Shown: piece by piece, positions 49,762 through 59,886 of the stretch
Layout of the letters: each line of letters starts with the position of its first letter
Position numbering within the stretch: the stretch's first letter is position 1
Assembly: GCF_000152705.1 (NCBI RefSeq)
Contig: NZ_CH672413.1
Span: 620,001-684,000, forward strand
Origin: Janibacter sp. HTCC2649
GTDB taxonomy: Bacteria > Actinomycetota > Actinomycetes > Actinomycetales > Dermatophilaceae
Direction of reading: 5' to 3'
DNA length: 64,000 bases
The notes under the pieces: generated by a model
Database searches by the model: none
What the model was told of the DNA's origin: nothing
What the model saw: only the letters and a program-made list of their open reading frames with translations
Translations under genes and position numbers: made by a program

Positions 49762-51648
49762 CTAGACGTGGGGCGCCGGAGTGACCTTCGTGTCATCGGC
49801 GAACTGGGTCGTGTAGAGGTCGCTGTAGAGACCTCCGCGCGCGAGCAGCTCCAGGTGCGTCCCCCGTTCGACGATTCGGCCGCCGTCGAGCACGAGGATG
49901 ACGTCGGCATGGCGGACCGTGGAGAGTCGGTGGGCAATGACCAGCGCGGTCCGGCCCTCGAGCGCGGCGTCGAGTGCTCGCTGCACCGCCACCTCGCTCT
50001 CGCTGTCCAGGTGGGCGGTGGCCTCGTCGAGGACGACGAGCCGGGGACCCTTGAGGAGCAGGCGCGCAATCGCGATGCGCTGCTTCTCCCCGCCGCTGAG
50101 GCGGTGCCCGCGGTCCCCCACGACCGTGTCGAGCCCGGAGGGCAGTCGGTCGACGAGGTCCCAGATGCGGGCCGCGCGCAACGCCGCCTCGATGTCGGCA
50201 TCGGTGGCCGACGGGGCGGCATACAGGAGGTTCGTCCGGATCGTGTCGTGGAAGAGGTGAGCCTCCTGCGTGACCACGCTGACGGTGTCGCGCAGCGACT
50301 CCAGGCTCACCGTCCGCAGGTCGGCACCGTTGATGCGCACGGCACCGCTCGTCGGGTCGTAGAGGCGAGCGACGAGTGAGGTCAGGGTCGACTTGCCGGC
50401 ACCGCTGGGTCCAACGAGTGCGACCAGTTGACCGGGCTCGATCGTCGCGTCGATGTCCTCGAGCACGACGTCACCGGCTTCGCGGTCGCCGGTGGCGGTG
50501 GACTCGAGGGAGCTGAGCGACACGGCGTCGGCGGCCGGATAGGAGAAACCGACATGGTCGAGGTCGAGGCGCACCGGTCCAGCGGGAACGACTGTGGCGT
50601 CGGGCGCCTCGGCCACGAGGGGCTCGAGGTCGATGATCTCGAAGACACGCTCGAACGACACGAGCGCGGTCATGACGTCGACCCGAGCGTTGGAGATCGT
50701 CGTCAACGGACCGTAGAGACGGGCCAGCAGCGCGGTGAGGGCAAGGAGCGTCCCGACCGAGAGCGTCCCGTTGACCGCCAGGACCCCACCGAAGCCGTAG
50801 ACGAGCGCTGTCGCCAGCGCAGCGACCAGGGTGAGGCCGACGAAGAAGATCGATCGGTTGACCGCGATCTTCACGCCCACGTCCCTGACGCTGCTCGCGC
50901 GCTGGGCGTATTCGCGGTTCTCGACCTTGGGGTTGCCGTAGATCTTGACGAGCAGTGCGCCGGCGACGTTGAACCGTTCGGTCATGCGCGTGCCGAGGTC
51001 GGCGTTGAACCCCATCTGGTCGTGGGCGAGGCCAGCCAGCCGACCACCCATCGTGCGCGCCGGGATGAGGAAGAGCGGCACGAGGACGAGCGAGGCCAGG
51101 GTGAGCTGCCACGACAGGAACCCCATGACACCAATGATCAGGACGAGTGAGACGGCATTGCTCACCACGCTCGACAGCACCGAGGTGAAGGCCTGCTGGG
51201 CCCCGATCACGTCGTTGTTGAGGCGCGAGACGAGCGCGCCGGTCTGGGCGCGGGTGAAGAAGGCAATGGGCTGACGCAGCACGTGGGAGAACACTTGGGT
51301 GCGCAGGTCGACGATGAGCCCCTCGCCGATCCGGGCCGACAGCCACCGCGACAGCAGGGTGACCACGGCGCTCACGACCGCCAGCGCGGCCACGAGGAGG
51401 GCGAGGCGGATGACGAGGCTCGAGTCCTTGGGCATGATGCCGTCGTCGATGAGGCTCTTGAGGATCAGCGGTGTGGACACGATGAGCAGTGCGTCCACGA
51501 CCACCAGCAGGAGGAACCACACGATGATCCGGCGATAGGGACGCGCATACGACAGCACGCGTCGCGCCGTCCCCGGCGCGAGCTCCTTGGACTTGACGCT
51601 CGCGTCCTTGCTCAGGCTCTGGATTGCCTGCCAACCGGCCATGCTCAT
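49762..51648 (-). CDS. ABC exporter half-transporter (multidrug or lipid type)
   Basis: 628 aa. Six-helix membrane domain (about 38-320) fused to a nucleotide-binding domain (355-620). Walker A is GPSGAGKST (413-421), Q-loop VTQEAHLFHD, signature LSGGE (517-521), Walker B LVVLDEATAHLD, switch His in VIAHRLSTVRHAD. A 20-residue insertion rich in Ser, Thr and Glu interrupts the first part of the nucleotide domain (about 372-394). It likely works as a homodimer. Substrate unknown. Confidence 0.93.
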   Translation of the reverse strand: MSMAGWQAIQSLSKDASVKSKELAPGTARRVLSYARPYRRIIVWFLLLVVVDALLIVSTPLILKSLIDDGIMPKDSSLVIRLALLVAALAVVSAVVTLLSRWLSARIGEGLIVDLRTQVFSHVLRQPIAFFTRAQTGALVSRLNNDVIGAQQAFTSVLSSVVSNAVSLVLIIGVMGFLSWQLTLASLVLVPLFLIPARTMGGRLAGLAHDQMGFNADLGTRMTERFNVAGALLVKIYGNPKVENREYAQRASSVRDVGVKIAVNRSIFFVGLTLVAALATALVYGFGGVLAVNGTLSVGTLLALTALLARLYGPLTTISNARVDVMTALVSFERVFEIIDLEPLVAEAPDATVVPAGPVRLDLDHVGFSYPAADAVSLSSLESTATGDREAGDVVLEDIDATIEPGQLVALVGPSGAGKSTLTSLVARLYDPTSGAVRINGADLRTVSLESLRDTVSVVTQEAHLFHDTIRTNLLYAAPSATDADIEAALRAARIWDLVDRLPSGLDTVVGDRGHRLSGGEKQRIAIARLLLKGPRLVVLDEATAHLDSESEVAVQRALDAALEGRTALVIAHRLSTVRHADVILVLDGGRIVERGTHLELLARGGLYSDLYTTQFADDTKVTPAPHV

Positions 51649-51677
51649 GGTGTGTGGTTCCCGACCTCGTCGAACGT

Positions 51678-51721
51678 GTTCATGTGAACGATCCTCAATC
51701 CTCAGGTGCGCTTGAGGTCAA
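51678..51721 (-). promoter_or_regulatory. Promoter region of the ABC exporter with inverted repeat
   Basis: TTGACC (51721 down to 51716) is a good -35 box; the -10 is weak (TTGAGGAT region). Immediately after lies GTTCA-TG-TGAAC (51678-51689), and the overlapping GAAC-GT-GTTC (51672-51681), placed where a repressor would act. Confidence 0.4.
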
Positions 51722-51813
51722 ACCAGCGTCACTGCGCCCGCATTCCGTGGACTTCGGTGCGACCCACCTCGACGTTACGGCGCGGCACCGACAGCCGTCG
51801 CCCATCCCGCGAG

Positions 51814-53412
51814 TCAGGCGAGGTTGACGAGGTCCTTGTAGTCAGGACCCCACAGGTCCTCGACACCGTCGGGCAGCAACAGGATCCGCTCGGGCTCGAG
51901 GGCATCGACGGCACCCTCGTCGTGCGTCACGAGGACGACGGCACCCTTGTAGGTCTTGAGAGCGCCGAGGATCTCGGCGCGTGATGCCGGGTCGAGGTTG
52001 TTGGTGGGCTCGTCGAGGAGCAGCACGTTGGCCGACGACACGACGAGCAGGGCGAGCGACAGACGGGTCTTCTCACCACCGGAGAGAACTCCGGCCGGCT
52101 TGTCGACGTCATCACCGGTGAAGAGGAACGAGCCCAGCGTCTTGCGGACGTCCGTCTCGCCGAGCTCCGGTGCGGCCGACTTCATGTTGTCGAGCACGGA
52201 CCGGTCGACGTCGAGGTTCTCGTGCTCCTGGGCGTAGTAGCCGATCTTGAGACCGTGGCCGGGCTCGACCTGTCCGGTGTCCGGAGCGTCGACGCCGGCG
52301 AGCATGCGCAGCAGCGTCGTCTTCCCCGCACCATTGAGGCCCAGGACGACGACCCGAGAACCTCGGTCGATCGCGAGGTCGACGTCGGTGAAGATCTCGA
52401 GCGACCCGTAGGAGCGGGACAACCCACTCGCTCGCAGTGGCGTCTTGCCGCACGGCGACGGGTCCGGGAAGCGCAGCTTGGCGACGCGGTCACTCACGCG
52501 CTCGGTCTCGAGCCCCGACAGCAGGCGCTCGGCTCGGCGCGCCATGTTCTGGGCGGCAACCGTCTTGGTGGCCTTGGCGCGCATCTTGTCGGCCTGCGCC
52601 ATGAGGACGCCGGCCTTCTTCTCGGCGTTGGCCCGCTCGCGCTTGCGCCGACGCTCGTCGGTCTCACGCTGCTGGAGGTAGGCCTTCCAGCCGAGGTTGT
52701 AGATGTCGAGCTCGGCCCGGTTGGCGTCGAGGTGGAAGACCTTGTTGACCACGGCCTCGAGGAGGTCGACATCGTGCGAGATGACGATGAGCCCACCCTT
52801 GTAGCCCTTGAGGTGGTCACGCAGCCAGACGATGGAGTCGGCGTCGAGGTGGTTCGTCGGCTCGTCCAGGAGCAGGGTCTCGGCGCCGGAGAAGAGGATG
52901 CGCGACAGCTCGATGCGGCGACGCTGACCACCGGACAGGGTGGCGAGGGTCTGCTCGAGATGGCGCTCCTCGAGCGCAAGAGCGGAGGCGATGGACGCGG
53001 CCTCGGACTCAGCGGCATACCCTCCGGCCGCGTGGAACTCACCCTCGAGCCGACCGTAGCGACGCATGGCCTGCTCGAGCTTCTCGCCCGTCTGCTCGGC
53101 CATGGCCACCTCGGCGGCGCGCAGCTCGCGCACGATGCGGTCGAGGCCACGGGCGGACAGGATGCGGTCACGACCCGTGACGTGGAGATCGCCCGTGCGC
53201 GGGTCCTGCGGCAGGTAGCCGACCTCGCCCGTGCTCTGCACCGACCCGGCCGCCGGTTGACCCGAACCCGCGAGGACCTTGGTCAGCGTGGTCTTGCCGG
53301 CACCGTTGCGACCGACGAGGCCGATGCGGTCACCCGCCTGCACTCGGAAGGAGACGTTGTCCAGCAGGAGACGGGACCCCGCGCGCAGCTCGATCGCAGC
53401 GGCAGTGAGCAC
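51814..53412 (-). CDS. ABC-F family ATPase (ribosome-associated)
   Basis: 532 aa, two ABC domains without membrane segments. First: GRNGAGKTTL (about 34-43), LSGGQRRRIEL, LLLDEPTNHLDAD; second: VLGLNGAGKTTLL, LSGGEKTRLSL, LLLDEPTNNLDPA. The linker (about 235-300) is Arg/Lys/Ala-rich. ABC-F proteins act on ribosome E-site to relieve stalling or protect from antibiotics; which applies here cannot be told. GTG 53412 is preceded by an AAGGA site. Confidence 0.93.
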   Translation of the reverse strand: MLTAAAIELRAGSRLLLDNVSFRVQAGDRIGLVGRNGAGKTTLTKVLAGSGQPAAGSVQSTGEVGYLPQDPRTGDLHVTGRDRILSARGLDRIVRELRAAEVAMAEQTGEKLEQAMRRYGRLEGEFHAAGGYAAESEAASIASALALEERHLEQTLATLSGGQRRRIELSRILFSGAETLLLDEPTNHLDADSIVWLRDHLKGYKGGLIVISHDVDLLEAVVNKVFHLDANRAELDIYNLGWKAYLQQRETDERRRKRERANAEKKAGVLMAQADKMRAKATKTVAAQNMARRAERLLSGLETERVSDRVAKLRFPDPSPCGKTPLRASGLSRSYGSLEIFTDVDLAIDRGSRVVVLGLNGAGKTTLLRMLAGVDAPDTGQVEPGHGLKIGYYAQEHENLDVDRSVLDNMKSAAPELGETDVRKTLGSFLFTGDDVDKPAGVLSGGEKTRLSLALLVVSSANVLLLDEPTNNLDPASRAEILGALKTYKGAVVLVTHDEGAVDALEPERILLLPDGVEDLWGPDYKDLVNLA

Positions 53413-53488
53413 AGGGAAGTCCTTAATCGGGGGAAACTGAGGTGGATCATGAGGCGCACCGCTGACGCACCGCGGGCCTTTCGACGTT

Positions 53489-53516
53489 TAGTCTAGGTGG
53501 GCCGTGCTCCGCACGG
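53489..53516 (+). promoter_or_regulatory. Probable promoter and leader hairpin of the zinc peptidase gene
   Basis: TAGTCT (53489-53494) as -10 box; then CCGTGC-TCC-GCACGG hairpin (53502-53516) at the likely 5' end of the mRNA; GGGAGG before ATG 53543. Confidence 0.4.
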
Positions 53517-53542
53517 AAAACGCGATACATGGGAGGCCTTGG

Positions 53543-54451
53543 ATGAGCTTCAACGACGGCGCCGGTCTGGACACCTCACAGGTGGAGTCCGGAGGCGGTG
53601 GCGGAGGTGCCCCGGGAGGCATCGCCGTCGGCGGTGGCATCGGCGGCATCATCCTGCTCATCATCGGTTTGATCTTCGGCATCGACACGTCCGGCATGTC
53701 CCCCGACACGTCGGGCAGCAGCCAGGAGCAGGTCGACGGCACGTCCGGAAGCAGTGCCGACTTCGACAAGTGCAAGACGGGCGCCGACGCGAACGCCGAC
53801 GTCCAGTGTCGCGTCGTGGGCACGGTGAACTCGGTGAACGCCTTCTGGGCCGCCGAGCTCCCCCGCTACCAGAAGCAGTGGCAGTTGACGAAGACCGTGA
53901 TCTACACCGGCTCGACGCAGTCGCAGTGCGGCACGGCCAGCAACCAGGTCGGCCCGTTCTACTGCCCCCTCGACCAGAAGGTCTACATCGACGCCGACTT
54001 CTTCGCGATCCTCACCAAGCAGTTCGGGGCTGACAGTGGCGCCCTCGCGCAGGAGTATGTCGTCGCCCACGAGTACGGCCACGCCCTCCAGGACCAGCTC
54101 GGCCTCCTCGGTCGCGCGCAGCAGGACCCGCAGGGCCCCAACAGCGGCGGCGTGCGCATCGAGCTCATGGCCGACTGCCTCGCTGGTGTCTGGGCCAAGA
54201 ACGCCTCGACCACCAACGACGCGAGCGGCAAGCCCTTCCTCAAGGCGCTCACCGACACCGACATCAAGAGCGCCCTCTCCGCGGCCTCGGCAGTCGGCGA
54301 CGACCGCATCCAGGAGAAGACGCAGGGGCAGGTCAACCCCGAGTCGTGGACCCATGGTTCGGCCGAGGCGCGCCAGCGCTGGTTCCTCCAGGGCTACACC
54401 AAGGGCGACATCAACTCGTGCAACACCTTCAACGTCGACACGGTCTCCTGA
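53543..54451 (+). CDS. Neutral zinc metallopeptidase (YpfJ-type), membrane-anchored
   Basis: 302 aa. Gly-rich N-terminus, one membrane helix (about 27-46), short stalk, then an outer domain with HEYGH at 176-180 (VVAHEYGHALQDQLG) and a later acidic ligand region ELMADCLAGVW. Family PF04228; biological target unknown. ATG 53543 follows a GGGAGG site. Cysteines at 77, 89, 129 and 141 may form two disulfides outside the cell. Confidence 0.92.
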   Translation: MSFNDGAGLDTSQVESGGGGGGAPGGIAVGGGIGGIILLIIGLIFGIDTSGMSPDTSGSSQEQVDGTSGSSADFDKCKTGADANADVQCRVVGTVNSVNAFWAAELPRYQKQWQLTKTVIYTGSTQSQCGTASNQVGPFYCPLDQKVYIDADFFAILTKQFGADSGALAQEYVVAHEYGHALQDQLGLLGRAQQDPQGPNSGGVRIELMADCLAGVWAKNASTTNDASGKPFLKALTDTDIKSALSAASAVGDDRIQEKTQGQVNPESWTHGSAEARQRWFLQGYTKGDINSCNTFNVDTVS

Positions 54452-54471
54452 ACCGCACCTGACGCAGGCAC

Positions 54472-54508
54472 GCTCACCCCGGGCGCATCACTGCGACCCG
54501 GGGTGAGC
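54472..54508. terminator. Strong bidirectional hairpin between the zinc peptidase and the gene at 54488
   Basis: GCTCACCCCGGG (54472-54483) and CCCGGGGTGAGC (54497-54508), perfect 12-bp arms, 13-nt loop, then CTTTGTCC on the plus strand. The stop codon of the convergent gene is in the loop. Confidence 0.8.
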
Positions 54509-54847
54509 TTTGTCCAGTTCCTGAAGCAACCGATGGGCGGCGAGCTCGACCTTCTTGTGCCGCCACTCCGACGCCCGATAGACGCAGGCGATCAGCGCAC
54601 TCCGGTGCACCTTGGTGAAGTCTCCATAGACAAACGCGTGACGCGCCTTGGTCTCGTCGTTCGCGTCCTTCGTGAGACCGAGGTGCCACACCGCGTAGTC
54701 GTCCCATTCGTGCTCCTGCAGGAACGCGTTCTGCGCGTCGGCGTCGGGTTGGACGTCTCCCCAGTCACTGTCGAGGACGACCTTGCCGGCCTCGATGAGC
54801 TCACGGCAGTGCTTCACCGCAGCCTTGTTCACGCTGTAGCTGGCCAT
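54488..54847 (-). CDS. Conserved hypothetical protein (actinobacterial, cytoplasmic)
   Basis: 119 aa. Widely conserved in actinobacteria: YSVNKAAVKHCRELI at the N-terminus, VLDSDWGDVQPDADAQN, YAVWHLGLTKDANDETKAR and CVYRASEWRHKKVELAAH. The many charged and aromatic residues suggest a small soluble enzyme or binding protein; no catalytic motif is obvious. GGGGAG site before ATG. Not overlapping with the suf operon's last gene, 36 nt upstream. Confidence 0.8.
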   Translation of the reverse strand: MASYSVNKAAVKHCRELIEAGKVVLDSDWGDVQPDADAQNAFLQEHEWDDYAVWHLGLTKDANDETKARHAFVYGDFTKVHRSALIACVYRASEWRHKKVELAAHRLLQELDKAHPGSQ

Positions 54848-54883
54848 CTCCCCATCATGGCCCCGTCACGCCGTTGAGTCGCG

Positions 54884-55417
54884 TCACGCGCCGTCGTCGA
54901 TGCGGATCTCGACCGACCGCGCTCGCTTGAGGACCTCGTCGAGCACGGCTCGCCGGGGGTCGCCGATGTCGTGGAACTCGCGACGCGGCAGCTTCTCCAG
55001 GAACGACATCCGTGCATCCTCGAGGACTTCGCCCACCAAGGTCTTGTCCCCACCGACAACCAAACCTTGGGGTATGCCGGCCGGCACGATCCGCAGGAAG
55101 TGTTCCGTCACAGCCCGGACGAGTTCGTCGGCCTGGTTGCCCCGGCGTCGGGCGAACCGCTGCTGTGACCACCCACCCGCCGCGGTGCGCGACTGGACGT
55201 GACGCGTCCCGACCTTGTGCGCGACGAGAGCGGACCCCTCGACGAGCGCGACGGCATACCCACCCCTGCGGATCAGGACCACGGCGAGCGGTGAGTGCTC
55301 GAAATGCGCAATCCCGACGATCCGCTGGGGACCGTCGGGATTGGCGGCGTCGAAGCGCTCGCGCCAGGCGGGATACCGCTCGGGCGAGACTTCAACAACA
55401 CGACCAGCGAGGCTCAA
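54884..55417 (-). CDS. acVLRF1-type peptidyl-tRNA hydrolase (Vms1-like release factor)
   Basis: 177 aa. The segment GGWSQQRFARRRGNQADEL (81-99) matches the GGxSxxR...NQ catalytic loop of Vms1/ANKZF1-like release factors and the actinobacterial acVLRF1 family. These cleave peptidyl-tRNA on stalled 50S subunits. The TTG at 55417 is the first start after the sufT stop (9 nt away) that precedes the conserved N-terminal strand GRVVEVSPERYPAW; it has only a weak ribosome site. Last gene of the suf operon. Confidence 0.85.
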   Translation of the reverse strand: MSLAGRVVEVSPERYPAWRERFDAANPDGPQRIVGIAHFEHSPLAVVLIRRGGYAVALVEGSALVAHKVGTRHVQSRTAAGGWSQQRFARRRGNQADELVRAVTEHFLRIVPAGIPQGLVVGGDKTLVGEVLEDARMSFLEKLPRREFHDIGDPRRAVLDEVLKRARSVEIRIDDGA

Positions 55418-55425
55418 CGCCTGGG

Positions 55426-55755
55426 TCAGATGTTGAAGCCGAGGGCGCGGAGCTGGTCGCGACCGTCGTCGGTGATCTTGTCCGGTCCCCACGGCGGCAT
55501 CCAGACCCAGTTGACGCGGTAGGACGAGACGAGTCCCTCGAGGGACTGCTGCGTCTGGTCCTCGATGACGTCGGTCAACGGGCAGGCCGCGGACGTCAGG
55601 GTCATGTCGATGACGGCGTGGTTCTGGCCGTCCACCGTGATGCCGTAGACGAGGCCGAGATCGACGACGTTGATCCCGAGCTCGGGGTCGACGACGTCGC
55701 GCATGGCCTCCTCGACGTCGGCCACGTTGACCGGTGCGTTGGTGGTCTCACTCAT
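55426..55755 (-). CDS. sufT: Fe-S carrier/assembly factor SufT (DUF59/PaaD-like)
   Basis: 109 aa. DUF59 fold: EEAMRDVVDPELGINVVDLGLVYG, TLTSAACPLTDVIEDQ, and WVWMPPWGPDKITDDGR. Helps mature Fe-S proteins under demand. Overlaps sufU by 4 bp. Confidence 0.93.
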   Translation of the reverse strand: MSETTNAPVNVADVEEAMRDVVDPELGINVVDLGLVYGITVDGQNHAVIDMTLTSAACPLTDVIEDQTQQSLEGLVSSYRVNWVWMPPWGPDKITDDGRDQLRALGFNI

Positions 55756-56254
55756 GACGTTCCTTCCACGATCTTCAAGGGTTCGATCTCGGGCTCAGTG
55801 GTGGTCACAGTGGCATTTCCACGACCACTCTGGTGCAACGCGTCGGTGAACGCCATCCATCCAAGGAGGGCGCACTTGACGCGTGCGGGGTACTTGCCGA
55901 CGCCAGCGAGGGCAACGCCGTCGCCGATGACGTCCTCGTCGCCGGGGTCCTCGCCCTTGGACGTGAGCATCGCCTTCATGGCCTCGAAGGTCACGAGGAC
56001 CTCGCTCAGCGGGCGACCGATGCTCTCCTCAGCGAGGATGGACGTCGAAGCCATGCTGATCGAGCAGCCGAGGGCGTCGTAGGAGATGTCTTCGACGAGG
56101 GGGCCGTCGGCGGTGTCGACGACATGGATCCGCATCGTCACCTCGTCGCCACACGTCGGGTTGACGTGGTGCACCTCGGCCTCGAACGGCTCGCGCAGCC
56201 CCGCGTGCTGCGGGCGCTTCGAGTGCTCGAGGATGAGTTCCTGGAAAAGGTCCA

Positions 56255-56255
<1 letters not shown>
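55752..56255 (-). CDS. sufU: Zinc-dependent sulfurtransferase SufU
   Basis: 167 aa. Receives sulfur from SufS. Conserved Cys35 (NPTCGDEV, with Asp37), Cys64 (ALGCSISMAS) and Cys128 (VKCALLGW), the zinc/thiol triad, plus the 18-21-residue insert typical of SufU over IscU. The C-terminus (TVTTTEPEIEPLKIVEGTS) is a short tail. ATG 56255 shares a base with the sufS stop (TGATG). Confidence 0.95.
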
Positions 56256-57553
<1,298 letters not shown>

Positions 57554-58339
57554 TCAGGCAGTGGTGATGGTCGCGGGGGCCGTCTGGAAGCGGTCGTAGC
57601 CCTCGGCCTCGAGGCGGTCGGCGAGCTCGGATCCACCCTGCTCGGCGATCTTGCCGTCGACGAAGACGTGCACGAAGTCGGGCTTGATGTAGCGCAGGAT
57701 CCGCGTGTAGTGCGTGATCAGGAGGACGCCGGAACCAGTGGACTCCTTGGCGCGGTTGACGCCCTCGGAGACGATGCGCAGGGCGTCGACGTCGAGGCCG
57801 GAGTCGGTCTCGTCGAGGATGGCGATCTTGGGCTTGAGGAGCTCCATCTGGAGGATCTCGTGGCGCTTCTTCTCGCCACCGGAGAAGCCTTCGTTGACCC
57901 CGCGCTCGGAGACGGCGGGGTCCATCTTGAGGTCGGCCATCGACGACTTGAGCTCCTTGACCCAGGTGCGGAGCTTGGGAGCCTCACCATCGATCGCGGT
58001 CTTGGCGGTGCGCAGGAAGTTGCTCACGGTCACGCCGGGGACCTCGACGGGGTACTGCATCGCGAGGAAGAGGCCGGCGCGGGCGCGCTCGTCGACGCTC
58101 ATCGCGAGGACGTCCTCACCATCGAGGGTGACGGTGCCGCTGGTCACGGTGTACTTGGGGTGACCGGCGATGGAGTAGGCGAGGGTCGACTTGCCCGAGC
58201 CGTTGGGGCCCATGATCGCGTGGGTCTCGCCCGAGTTGATGGTCAGGGTGACGCCGCGGAGGATCTCCTTGGTGCCCTGATCGGTGTCCACGGTGACGTG
58301 GAGGTCGGTGATTGCCAGAGAGTGATTCTGTGTGCTCAT
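57554..58339 (-). CDS. sufC: Fe-S scaffold ATPase SufC
   Basis: 261 aa. ABC ATPase of the SufBCD scaffold: Walker [11 protein letters not shown] (43-52), signature FSGGEKKR, Walker [13 protein letters not shown], switch His in [11 protein letters not shown]. Start ATG 58339 precedes the first strand; 15 nt after the Rieske gene. Confidence 0.96.
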   Translation of the reverse strand: MSTQNHSLAITDLHVTVDTDQGTKEILRGVTLTINSGETHAIMGPNGSGKSTLAYSIAGHPKYTVTSGTVTLDGEDVLAMSVDERARAGLFLAMQYPVEVPGVTVSNFLRTAKTAIDGEAPKLRTWVKELKSSMADLKMDPAVSERGVNEGFSGGEKKRHEILQMELLKPKIAILDETDSGLDVDALRIVSEGVNRAKESTGSGVLLITHYTRILRYIKPDFVHVFVDGKIAEQGGSELADRLEAEGYDRFQTAPATITTA

Positions 58340-58354
58340 TCGTTGCAACTCTTC

Positions 58355-58711
58355 TCAGTTCTGGGAGAGGGCGACGTAGACGTCATCACCCTCGATCTTG
58401 ACGGTGTGGACGGCGATGGGGACCAGCGCCGGGGGGCCGGACGGCTGCCCGGTGCGGATGTCGAAGCGCGAGCCGTGGAGCCAGCACTCGAGGGTGCAGC
58501 CGTCGAGCTCTCCCTCGGACAGGGAGACGTTGGCGTGACTGCAGGTGTCGTCGACCGCGTGGACGTTGCCGTCCTCGGTGCGGACGATGGCGACCGTGCG
58601 GCCGTGGATGTCGGCCGCGGCCGCACCAACGGCCGGCAGCTCGTCGAGTGCGCACACCCTGACGAATTCGGACTCCGCCGTCGCTGTGCTGGATCCGGTG
58701 ACCTCGCTCAC
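58355..58711 (-). CDS. Rieske-type ferredoxin within the suf operon
   Basis: 118 aa. Rieske 2Fe-2S ligands Cys57-x-His59 (TCSHAN) and Cys76-x2-His79 (ECWLHG). Related proteins sit between sufD and sufC in Streptomyces and other actinobacteria but not in mycobacteria. It may deliver electrons to the scaffold or be an early client. Overlaps sufD by 4 bp. Confidence 0.93.
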   Translation of the reverse strand: MSEVTGSSTATAESEFVRVCALDELPAVGAAAADIHGRTVAIVRTEDGNVHAVDDTCSHANVSLSEGELDGCTLECWLHGSRFDIRTGQPSGPPALVPIAVHTVKIEGDDVYVALSQN

Positions 58712-59886
58712 GCGGTGGCCTCCAGCTCGCGGTCGATCGCCTCCATGAGGTGGTCCTCGATCTCGGGAACACCGATGCGGCCGACGATCGAGGCGAAGAA
58801 GCCACGGACGACGAGACGGCGCGCGGTGTCCTCGTCGATGCCACGAGCCTGCAGGTAGAACAGCTGCTGGTCGTCGAACCGCCCTGTGGCGGAAGCGTGC
58901 CCAGCACCGGCGATCTCGCCGGTCTCGATCTCGAGGTTGGGCACGGAGTCGGCACGGGCACCGTCGGTGAGGATGAGGTTGCGGTTGAGCTCGTAGGTGT
59001 CGGTGCCCTCGGCGCTGGCGCGGATGAGAACGTCACCGACCCAGACCGTGTGAGCACTGTCGCCCTGGAGCGCGCCCTTGTACTCGACGTTGGACTTGCA
59101 GTGCGGCGCCTCGTGGTCGACGAAGAGACGGTGCTCCTGGTGCTGACCGGCGTCGGCGAAGTAGACGCCGAGCGCTTCGAACGAACCGCCGGGACCGGCA
59201 TACGAGGCATTGGTGTTGAGCCGCACGATGCCGCCACCGAGGGTGACCGCGATATGACGGACCTTCGCGTCGCGACCCACGACGACGTCGTGCTGCCCGA
59301 GGTGGAGGGCGCTGTCGGCCCACTCCTGGACGGTCACGACGGTGACGTCCGCGCCATCGCCGACGACGACGGAGAGCAGCTCGGAGTACTGGGCGTCGCC
59401 CTCGTGACGCAGGACGATCGTCGCCCGGGCGAACTTGCCGACGCGGATGACCGTGTGCGCGTGCGACAGGCCGCCCTCACCGGTGAGGATGAGGCGCACC
59501 GGCTCGGTCAGCTCGGCCTCGGCCGGGACGTCGAGGACAGTGATCGACTCGGCCTGAGCCGTCGCGATGACGGCGGCCCGGTCGGCTGGCTTGGGTGCGC
59601 CGCTCCCCTGCCACTCGTCACGCGAGAGCGAGGAGACGGTCACGCCGTCGGGCAGTGACTCCTCGCGCCGCAGCGCCGTGCCGGCCGTCTCGGCGAACAG
59701 TGCCTGGAGACGGTCGACTGGCGTGAAACGCCACTCCTCCTCGCGACCGGACGGGACCGCGAAGTCCGCGACGGCATACGAGGTCGTCCGCTCTGCGCGC
59801 GACTGGTCGGGCACAAAGGCGGAAACTGCATCGGAGTGCGCCGCTGAACCGTCAACGGCGGGGACTTTCTGGGCCAGCAGGCTCAA
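58708..59886 (-). CDS. sufD: Fe-S scaffold protein SufD
   Basis: 392 aa. Right-handed beta-helix partner of SufB. The C-terminal signature [28 protein letters not shown] is present, with the SufC-binding end [14 protein letters not shown]. Overlaps sufB and the Rieske gene by 4 bp each, giving tight coupling. Confidence 0.95.
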   Translation of the reverse strand: MSLLAQKVPAVDGSAAHSDAVSAFVPDQSRAERTTSYAVADFAVPSGREEEWRFTPVDRLQALFAETAGTALRREESLPDGVTVSSLSRDEWQGSGAPKPADRAAVIATAQAESITVLDVPAEAELTEPVRLILTGEGGLSHAHTVIRVGKFARATIVLRHEGDAQYSELLSVVVGDGADVTVVTVQEWADSALHLGQHDVVVGRDAKVRHIAVTLGGGIVRLNTNASYAGPGGSFEALGVYFADAGQHQEHRLFVDHEAPHCKSNVEYKGALQGDSAHTVWVGDVLIRASAEGTDTYELNRNLILTDGARADSVPNLEIETGEIAGAGHASATGRFDDQQLFYLQARGIDEDTARRLVVRGFFASIVGRIGVPEIEDHLMEAIDRELEATA

